From CAZVPF01 sp964628195 (GTDB lineage: Bacteria > Planctomycetota > Phycisphaerae > Sedimentisphaerales > Anaerohalosphaeraceae): 36,175 nt of DNA. The notes below the pieces were generated by a model. The model was given only the letters and a program-made list of their open reading frames with translations, was not told where the DNA came from and made no database searches. The position numbers and the translations under genes are program-made. Location of the stretch: contig CAZVPF010000030.1 of the NCBI GenBank assembly GCA_964628195.1, positions 1-36,175 of the forward strand, given 5' to 3'. Shown here piece after piece: positions 8,316-14,519 of the stretch (position 1 is the stretch's first letter; each line of letters starts with the position of its first letter).

Positions 8316-8846
8316 ATGAGGAAGTTAATGTTTTTTCTGATGTTGGTTCTATTTTTAGCCTGTGCCAACAATTTGTTAGGCGATTCTCCACCTTGGACCG
8401 GAAGTTCAAGCTATACTTTTTCGGACTCGGACCCATATTTTAGGGAAAGCTATATTACAAATACAGCTTCAGTTGAAATAATTGGGGGTTCGTTTGGCAT
8501 TTTACATGCTTATGAAAATTGTACAGTAAACATGACGGGAGGTACAGCATTGAGTGGAATTAGTGCACATGATAAATCCCACCTCTTTATTTCTGGTGGT
8601 CAAATTGGGACCTTGCATGCTCAAGAACTATCAGAGATAAATCTTACGGTCGAAAGTTATGAATTTAGTGAAGATACTTATATCAATTTCGATGGAGTAT
8701 TGACGGGAAGTTGGGCTTATGGTGGCGGCAATTTTGAGATTTTAATAGGAGATGGTGCTTGGTCTCATGTTGGGATTACTACTATTCCTGAACCATCTGC
8801 AATTCTTATTTTTTCAATTGCAATGCCATTTTTTAGAAAACAATAA
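8316..8846 (+). CDS. Small secreted PEP-CTERM-type protein, beta-helix-like repeats
   Basis: This protein of 176 residues has a signal peptide (MRKLMFFLMLVLFLACANNL). The middle contains short repeats with a Gly-Gly turn, for example VEIIGGSFGILHA, VNMTGGTALSGISA and LFISGGQIGTLHA, about 20 residues apart, as in small beta-helix or beta-solenoid folds. The C-terminus IPEPSAILIFSIAMPFFRKQ has the Pro-Glu-Pro motif, a hydrophobic stretch and basic end of PEP-CTERM sorting signals, which are processed by exosortases. It is a paralogue of the next gene. Ribosome site AAGGAG is well placed. The region is much more AT-rich than the flanking housekeeping genes. No exosortase gene is in the window. 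Function is unknown; surface or extracellular-matrix location is inferred. Confidence 0.75.
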   Translation: MRKLMFFLMLVLFLACANNLLGDSPPWTGSSSYTFSDSDPYFRESYITNTASVEIIGGSFGILHAYENCTVNMTGGTALSGISAHDKSHLFISGGQIGTLHAQELSEINLTVESYEFSEDTYINFDGVLTGSWAYGGGNFEILIGDGAWSHVGITTIPEPSAILIFSIAMPFFRKQ

Positions 8847-8872
8847 TAAAAAAAAACAGGTTTTAAAAGGAG
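8784..8872 (+). repeat. Exact 89-bp direct repeat, copy 1
   Basis: These 89 bases are identical to 10276-10364. They cover the last 20 codons of the PEP-CTERM protein, the stop codon, the intergenic A-run and the ribosome-binding site of the next gene. Identity ends abruptly at both sides. Confidence 0.95.
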
Positions 8873-8879
8873 AAAGAAA

Positions 8880-9410
8880 ATGAGGAATTTGATTTTGATG
8901 ATGTTGGCAATTGGGACATTTACCACCTCTTTGTCTTATGGTGCTTGGGATGGCGATGGAACCTATTATTTCGATTCAGGCACATTGGTTGAAACTGCTG
9001 TTTCAGATAATGCGACCTTACACTTCTCAGGTGGGGAGATAACTTCGAAGTTTTTGTGCTTAGACAGCAGCACGTTGTATATGACTGGTGGAAGTATAAA
9101 TTCGCTAAGTGTAAGAGATTCAAGTACAGCAAATTTAATGGGTGGAGATATCTTTATTTTAAGTGTAGATTTCCCGGAAACAGATTTGGAGATAAATCTC
9201 TTTGTTGAGGATTATATTTTTAATCCAGATAGCTATATTGGTTATGACAACCTTTCGGGGATATGGTTAAATTCAGGAGCACAGTTTGAAATACTTCTTG
9301 ATGAGGGGACATTTCCATATTTGACTTTTGTGCCAGAACCTACAACTCTTATATTATTTGGGCTTTCAGGTGTTTTTGTTATTAAAGAAAGATTTAAGAC
9401 AAGAAATTAA
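8880..9410 (+). CDS. Small secreted PEP-CTERM-type protein, paralogue of 8316-8846
   Basis: This protein also has 176 residues and follows its paralogue by 33 bases. The N-terminus MRNLILMMLAIGTFTTSLSY is a signal peptide. The middle carries the same Gly-Gly repeats about 20 residues apart: LHFSGGEITSKF, LYMTGGSINSLSVRDSS and ANLMGGDIFILSV. Both proteins then share a block with INL-VE-Y-F and a G-W-nG-FEIL segment. The C-terminal signal is different in sequence: VPEPTTLILFGLSGVFVI followed by a basic tail. AAAAGGAG precedes the ATG. The first 15 codons are repeated in a broken copy at 9598. Function is unknown. Confidence 0.75.
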   Translation: MRNLILMMLAIGTFTTSLSYGAWDGDGTYYFDSGTLVETAVSDNATLHFSGGEITSKFLCLDSSTLYMTGGSINSLSVRDSSTANLMGGDIFILSVDFPETDLEINLFVEDYIFNPDSYIGYDNLSGIWLNSGAQFEILLDEGTFPYLTFVPEPTTLILFGLSGVFVIKERFKTRN

Positions 9411-9439
9411 GTTAAAACTAAATTTAAGGATGAATTCAA

Positions 9440-9586
9440 ATGAAATGGGAAATTCGGGTAAAAACCACTCTGTTTATTATTTTTTTAATTAATCTTTTTG
9501 TGGCATTTTCTTTAGCAAAGCCCTTGTATGTTTTGGACCATCGAAGTAATTTAATGGCGTTCAATATTGTCGATAATACTTTTTAA
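9440..9586 (+). pseudogene. Truncated copy of the N-terminus of the 994-residue surface protein
   Basis: A 48-codon frame starts with a signal-peptide-like segment and continues KPLYVLDHRSNLMAFNI, matching KSLYVLDHNSKLMAFNI of the large protein at 10373. It then ends at TAA, exactly where the sequence switches into a leader (CTTTTTAAGGAG) like that before the gene at 8316. The stop codon is therefore created by the junction. It has its own AAGGA site, so a short secreted peptide could be made, but the simplest reading is a gene fragment left by recombination. Confidence 0.7.
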
Positions 9587-9597
9587 GGAGAATGAAA

Positions 9598-9654
9598 ATG
9601 AGGAATTTGATTTTGATGTTAATGGTACTTGGGACATTTCTGGGCCATTGGTAG
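9598..9654 (+). pseudogene. Truncated copy of the start of the 8880 PEP-CTERM gene
   Basis: After the leader, an ATG opens an 18-residue frame, MRNLILMLMVLGTFLGHW, ending at TAG. The first 15 codons and the leader closely match the gene at 8880. The rest of that gene is missing. With the preceding fragment it shows that several start and end modules have been copied within this locus. The 60 bases from 9655 to the next gene hold nothing recognisable. Confidence 0.65.
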
Positions 9655-9714
9655 CTTGTTTGCTTTAAGGAACCTCTAACAATAATAAAAATAAATTTTT
9701 GAAAGGGTAGATAA

Positions 9715-10338
9715 ATGAATATCTTGAAACTTTTTTTCTTATTTTTTATTATGCTCTGCATTTTGCCTAAGTATTTACATGCTGATTTGGTTACTATTGA
9801 GGCAAAGGTTCAAGTGAATGATGTTTGGGATTATGGGGGCTATTTTCAGAACACCATAAGTAAAGGTGATTATTTTTCTGTAATATACAGCTATGATACG
9901 CAGACAATACCAGATGAGCATTTGCTGCACAATGAGTATGAACAAGTATTTCCATGTAGCATTGATATTAACTTGGGCAACGCTTCTTTTAAGAATGATC
10001 TTATAAATGGGTATGTCATAGATATACAAAATGTATTTGACCCTTATGGCGGTCAGGATATGTACATTATTGATGCGGGAGGAAGGATAATATTTGACAG
10101 TGGTAGTTATATTGACAATGTCAATATTGATTTTCTTTTGATAGATTATCTGCATGATGCTATCTCAAATAAAGATTTGCATATTCCAAATTTAACTATT
10201 TGGGATGACGCAAAGTTTTCCATATCATCAGAAAACAATTTTACTGTAGGTGGAAGTATAGTGGAAATCATACAAATTCCTGAACCATCTGCAATTCTTA
10301 TTTTTTCAATTGCAATGCCATTTTTTAGAAAACAATAA
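9715..10338 (+). CDS. Secreted PEP-CTERM-type protein, unrelated body with shared tail
   Basis: This protein of 207 residues has a strong signal peptide (MNILKLFFLFFIMLCILPKY). The body, from VTIEAKVQVNDVWDYGGYF through the segment VIYSYDTQTIPDE, does not resemble the two proteins at 8316 and 8880. A body of this kind is common among PEP-CTERM proteins, but no function can be given. The last 20 residues, IPEPSAILIFSIAMPFFRKQ, are encoded by DNA identical to the end of the gene at 8316. GAAAGGG precedes ATG 9715. Composition is strongly AT-rich. The tail exchange suggests that the sorting signal was replaced or gained by recombination. Confidence 0.75.
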   Translation: MNILKLFFLFFIMLCILPKYLHADLVTIEAKVQVNDVWDYGGYFQNTISKGDYFSVIYSYDTQTIPDEHLLHNEYEQVFPCSIDINLGNASFKNDLINGYVIDIQNVFDPYGGQDMYIIDAGGRIIFDSGSYIDNVNIDFLLIDYLHDAISNKDLHIPNLTIWDDAKFSISSENNFTVGGSIVEIIQIPEPSAILIFSIAMPFFRKQ

Positions 10339-10364
10339 TAAAAAAAAACAGGTTTTAAAAGGAG
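10276..10364 (+). repeat. Exact 89-bp direct repeat, copy 2
   Basis: This copy is identical to 8784-8872, 1,492 bases away. It covers the PEP-CTERM tail of the 9715 gene, its stop codon and the ribosome site of the large surface-protein gene. Perfect identity, including nine consecutive A in the untranslated part, points to a recent duplication or gene conversion. Confidence 0.95.
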
Positions 10365-10372
10365 GAATTAAA

Positions 10373-13357
10373 ATGTTGTTGAAGAAAAAGGTTAATTGGC
10401 GCACTTATATATCCATTGTTTTGATGGTATTCTGTTTGCTAAACATTTCTATAGCTAAATCTCTTTATGTATTGGATCATAATAGCAAATTAATGGCTTT
10501 TAATATAAATGTAGATTCATTGACCTTTCAAAAGGAAATAGATTTGTTTAATTGGGGCCATGGTGGAATTGACATAGCAATTGATGATGATTCAGATATT
10601 TTATTTGCCACTTTCGAATATAATAATGTTACGGGCGGCAACATAATTGAGTTGGTTGCAGCAAATAATCTTGAAAACATAGGAAATATTTCTCTTGAAG
10701 GACCAAGTGGACTTAACATAACAGGTCTTGCTTATGATAACGCAAGAAATAAACTTTACGGTACAAATAGAAATACAAATGAACTGTTTGTTTACGATTG
10801 GGATGCATCGAGTTTAACTCTCGAAGCCGACCCAAACAACCCGTTTGAACTTTCGCAGATAAATGATGCATGCGGACTCGCTTTAAATGGTGAATATTTA
10901 TATGTATCAGATTATCATTATTCAACAGGCGCAGGTACTCACAGTCAGTATGTTTACGTTTATGATGTCACGAATAATTTTTCATTCGTTAAACGTATTG
11001 ACATGGGCAATGATACTGTTGCCATAGCATATAATTCGACTGATGATGCATTGTATGGTGGTGCATACGGCTCAGGAAACCACCTTATACGAAGGAACTT
11101 CGACCCTAACAGTACCTATGATGAAAACTCAGGGGCAGAAGTAATTGCTGTAGCAGCAGATGGAGATTTTGCCGATACAGTATTTACCACAAGCTACAAG
11201 AACGGTGGCTCAATAGAGATATGGGATACGTCAGATTGGCCCATTGACCCAAACATAACTCCTACTCCAGAGCCCGTATTCACTTATAATAGCCAAAATG
11301 ATGATAATATTCTTATATCTAATTTAGCTGGAATTGAAATTGGCGGTCCTTACAAGACCCATCCCAAGGGTCTCAAGTTTGAAAAAACGGCATCAATTGA
11401 AAACAGTTCTTCTTGTCTTGATCCTACTGATCCGAACAAGAACGAGATAACCTTTACTGTTTATTACGAAAACTATGAAACAGACACCCAGGACCCGAAT
11501 TATATTGGCACGCTTACCAACGTAGTCATTCGGGACTACATTACCTATGACATGTTCTATGATGTGACTTACTCACTAAGCGGTTTCGACATAGAATGTT
11601 CCGACCCCAATTTCCACGAAGCAGGAGTTGACGGAAATACACAGAGTTACTTCGAATGGGAAATAGGCACCCTTGCTCCGGGTGACTCGGGTTCAAAGAT
11701 TTTTACGGTAGAAGTTACAAAACAGTGCATGCCGGGTGACTACGTTTATAACCTTGCCGAGTTTGAAAGTGACAACTATTACACGACGGTAAAGCAAAAA
11801 ACAGATGTCTGCTGCTGGCAGGACCCCGACAGTGTTTCGGGGGTGATATATGTTGACAGCAGAAGCCAGGCAAGCGGCATAGGTAACGGAACCTCATGGG
11901 AAAGAGCGTACAAGAATCTTAATTACGCCCTCGAACGGGCAGCCGACTCCTGCGGCGACGAAATCTGGGTTGCCCAGGGTACATACAGTCCCGGCAGCGA
12001 CAGCAGCAGCAGATACAGCCTTGTAAGCGGTGTGGATGTTTACGGCGGCTTTAAGGGTAATGAAACCGCCCTTAGCCAGAGCGACCCACACAGGTACAAA
12101 ACTTATCTTACCGGCAATAACGTATGCGATAACGTGATTTATGCTGAAGATGTCACATCGGGGCTGCTGGACGGCTTTATTATTTCAGATGCCAACCAGG
12201 ATGGTGTGTATTTCGACAATTCCGATGTCGATATAAGCTGGTGTGCGGTACACGATAACGGCAGTGACGGTATTGAACTTTTAAACGGCAGCGACCCGGA
12301 TATTTGCAACTGCAATATCTACGACAATGCCGATCATGGCATCAATGTAAATTCGTCCAACTGCGACCCGACAATCAAGCACTGCGTAATCCACCACAAC
12401 GGCAATGAATCAGGTAATGCTTACGGTATTTACCTTGACGAACCTTCCAGTGTTATAGATATCACGGGCTGTACCATCGCCAATAATAAAAACGAGGCGG
12501 TTTATCAGAATGACGGCAGCAGCTACGGCAATGTCTATGATTGCATTCTCTGGCACAACAATGCTGAGAACAGTTATGCTTTTCAGGGTTACGGCAGTAT
12601 TTCAGTCACCTACAGTTGCTATACCGACCCGAACTATCCTGCCGGAGACGGGCCTAACGCTGACGTGCCGGACGCTTACTACAATATTACGTCTAACCCT
12701 GAATTCGCTTATGCCGATGCGAATTATTATAACTATCATTTAGATTATGATTCGCCCTGCAAAGACATGGGCAGCACGACAAGTGCTTCGGGTGAATATG
12801 ATATGGACGTCGACAACAGGGTAGTTGATAGTTACATGGAAATGGGCGCAGATGAGATATCCTGCAGTGATACCGACCATGTACTGGACTTTGATGCCGA
12901 TGGCAGGGTTAATTACCGTGAATTTTCTGCGTTTGCGGGGGCATGGCTGAGTGAGGACCCGAATAACTGCACCAACTGTGACCCTAACACTACGAACCAC
13001 TGGGATAGCCGCTGCGACCGTGACGATGATTACGATGTCGATCTGGATGATTTGGTTTACCTCGTCGCATCGGGCACATGGACATGGGAGGCATGCTGGC
13101 TTAGCGACGGCGGCGGAATACCGATGGGCGGCGAGAGTATGATGATGGGAATGAGCGGTTTCTATATGGCGCAGGGCTCAATTGAAATTGAAGAGGAAGA
13201 CTCCGAGCAAATCGACATGGACCGCAACGTTCTGCTCGATATGGCCTACTGGATGGAAACTACCTGGCTTGTCAATCAGGATATATTCAGCGAAGAGGAG
13301 ACCGATGCATGGCAGGATTTCATGGAACTGCTGCTTGATAAAGTCAACAAACAGTAA
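10373..13357 (+). CDS. Large surface protein: propeller-like, DUF11-like, beta-helix and dockerin-like regions
   Basis: This secreted protein has 994 residues from ATG 10373, chosen because GGAGG at 10361-10365 precedes it; the frame extends upstream but overlaps the previous gene. Regions in order: signal peptide 1-29; propeller-like repeats at about 30-325 (LYVLDHNSKLMAFNI, LYVSDYHYS, YVYDVTNNF); a DUF11/conserved-repeat-like Ig domain at about 335-475; a right-handed beta-helix at about 490-800 opening with IYVDSRSQASGIGNGTSW; two dockerin-like calcium segments at about 838-900 (DFDADGRVNYREF, DRDDDYDVDLDDL); and an unfamiliar Met- and acid-rich tail. The first third is AT-rich and the rest much richer in GC, suggesting a chimera. 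An adhesin or polysaccharide-related role is only inference. A terminator follows. Confidence 0.8.
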   Translation: MLLKKKVNWRTYISIVLMVFCLLNISIAKSLYVLDHNSKLMAFNINVDSLTFQKEIDLFNWGHGGIDIAIDDDSDILFATFEYNNVTGGNIIELVAANNLENIGNISLEGPSGLNITGLAYDNARNKLYGTNRNTNELFVYDWDASSLTLEADPNNPFELSQINDACGLALNGEYLYVSDYHYSTGAGTHSQYVYVYDVTNNFSFVKRIDMGNDTVAIAYNSTDDALYGGAYGSGNHLIRRNFDPNSTYDENSGAEVIAVAADGDFADTVFTTSYKNGGSIEIWDTSDWPIDPNITPTPEPVFTYNSQNDDNILISNLAGIEIGGPYKTHPKGLKFEKTASIENSSSCLDPTDPNKNEITFTVYYENYETDTQDPNYIGTLTNVVIRDYITYDMFYDVTYSLSGFDIECSDPNFHEAGVDGNTQSYFEWEIGTLAPGDSGSKIFTVEVTKQCMPGDYVYNLAEFESDNYYTTVKQKTDVCCWQDPDSVSGVIYVDSRSQASGIGNGTSWERAYKNLNYALERAADSCGDEIWVAQGTYSPGSDSSSRYSLVSGVDVYGGFKGNETALSQSDPHRYKTYLTGNNVCDNVIYAEDVTSGLLDGFIISDANQDGVYFDNSDVDISWCAVHDNGSDGIELLNGSDPDICNCNIYDNADHGINVNSSNCDPTIKHCVIHHNGNESGNAYGIYLDEPSSVIDITGCTIANNKNEAVYQNDGSSYGNVYDCILWHNNAENSYAFQGYGSISVTYSCYTDPNYPAGDGPNADVPDAYYNITSNPEFAYADANYYNYHLDYDSPCKDMGSTTSASGEYDMDVDNRVVDSYMEMGADEISCSDTDHVLDFDADGRVNYREFSAFAGAWLSEDPNNCTNCDPNTTNHWDSRCDRDDDYDVDLDDLVYLVASGTWTWEACWLSDGGGIPMGGESMMMGMSGFYMAQGSIEIEEEDSEQIDMDRNVLLDMAYWMETTWLVNQDIFSEEETDAWQDFMELLLDKVNKQ

Positions 13358-13380
13358 TACAAAAAGTTGTTTCTTACATT

Positions 13381-13419
13381 GGGTCGCTGTTCGGGCTTAG
13401 GACAGCGGCCCATTTTTTT
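13381..13419 (+). terminator. Rho-independent terminator after the surface-protein gene
   Basis: Stem GGGTCGCTGT with ACAGCGGCCC (10 bp including one G-T pair) closes a loop of about ten bases and is followed by A and a run of seven T. It is the clearest terminator in the window and closes the accessory cluster. Confidence 0.9.
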
Positions 13420-13428
13420 GCTGCCCCG

Positions 13429-13465
13429 TGAACGACCTATTTGGCGAAACCAAATAAATCGTTCA
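13429..13465. repeat. 37-bp interrupted palindrome
   Basis: The outer arms TGAACGA/TCGTTCA and inner arms TATTTGG/CCAAATA are separated by a 2x2 mismatch (CC opposite AA) and surround a 5-base centre CGAAA. It sits between convergent genes. No T-run follows on either strand, so it is not a standard terminator. It may be a transcript-end stem, a protein-binding site or a recombination site. Confidence 0.8.
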
Positions 13466-13510
13466 CCAGACCGCCTTGGGAGGAGATTATATAGAGAAGA
13501 GGAATTTGTT

Positions 13511-14461
13511 TTATTTCTTGCTGCTTCTTGAATCTGAGCAGAATTTTCCCATTATGTCCATTGCCACCATGAGATTTTCTGGTGAACCGTCGAGATTTGC
13601 GTAAGCTTCGACGAGCTTTACGAGCTCGGGGTCGGCGGGTTTTTCACCGAAATGGTGGGAGGGGTTGACGATTCCTGCGTCAAGGCCGTATTCCATTGCC
13701 TTTTCGACATAAGCACGGCAGATGCCGACTTTTCTGCCGGGCAGGTCGCGGCAGCAGTTGCTCACTCCGAGTGAGAAGTGACATTCGCTCATTTCGGGTG
13801 TTTCGTGTATTTTCTTTATGGTCTGGAATGTTCGGTAGGTGTAGCCGCTTTTTCCTGCTTCCATGGGCATGTCGATGGCGAGCGGGAAAACGGTGGTGTC
13901 GTAGAATATCTCGTTCGGCTTGAAGCCGTACTGCATGGCCTTGTCGAAAATCTGCTTTGCAAGGTCGAAAAGTTCCTGGACAGGGTCGTCGGAGATGTTC
14001 TTTTCGTCCTCGGGCATGAGAAGTCCTACGAACGAGTAGTCGTAATCCTTTTTCAGGGGCATTAATTTGTCAGCGTTGTAGACCTTTATGGAGTTGATGA
14101 GCGGCTGGGCGACGTCGCCGTCTGCGTACCATTCCTTTAGGCCCGCAATGAGGACCTCGTCGTCGCTGCTGTCGATGCACGCCGGTACGCCCTTGCCGAA
14201 TTGACGGACGAGCTTTACGTATTCTATCATCTGGGTTTTGGCAAGGCCGGGCTCTTTTTCGCCGAAGTCGTCGACGTTGATGGCGATGTACGCGGCGCCG
14301 TCGTCGGCTTGTGAGCCGATAAGCTCCTTGATATAGTCAAGCTGCTCGCTCGGTTTGCTGTATGCGTCGGGGCCCATATCGAGCAGTTCCCGCATTACCT
14401 TGCCGTGTTTCGGTATAGAAGCATGAAGTGATTCGCCTATCGCTATCAATCCCTTTGACAT
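13511..14461 (-). CDS. Methyltetrahydrofolate-binding methyltransferase (pterin-binding TIM barrel)
   Basis: This 316-residue protein belongs to the pterin-binding family that includes AcsE (MeTr), MtrH-like proteins and the folate domain of MetH. Such proteins bind 5-methyl-THF and pass the methyl group to a corrinoid protein. The pterin-contact pattern is intact: INVDDF near residue 62, CIDSSDDEVL near 97, PLINSIK near 123 and GVSNCCRDLPGRKVG near 235, followed by YGLDAGIVNP. The ATG at 14461 is preferred over TTG 14464, with AAAGGG upstream. It lies 58 bases after the MetF fusion and is probably cotranscribed with it. Together they would reduce methylene-THF and then use the methyl group. 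The corrinoid partner is not in the window, so the acceptor is unknown. Confidence 0.8.
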   Translation of the reverse strand: MSKGLIAIGESLHASIPKHGKVMRELLDMGPDAYSKPSEQLDYIKELIGSQADDGAAYIAINVDDFGEKEPGLAKTQMIEYVKLVRQFGKGVPACIDSSDDEVLIAGLKEWYADGDVAQPLINSIKVYNADKLMPLKKDYDYSFVGLLMPEDEKNISDDPVQELFDLAKQIFDKAMQYGFKPNEIFYDTTVFPLAIDMPMEAGKSGYTYRTFQTIKKIHETPEMSECHFSLGVSNCCRDLPGRKVGICRAYVEKAMEYGLDAGIVNPSHHFGEKPADPELVKLVEAYANLDGSPENLMVAMDIMGKFCSDSRSSKK

Positions 14462-14519
14462 CAATTACCCTTTCTAATTGTTCGTTTCGAGATATAAGTA
14501 TTTTTAGTGTTAGAACTTT

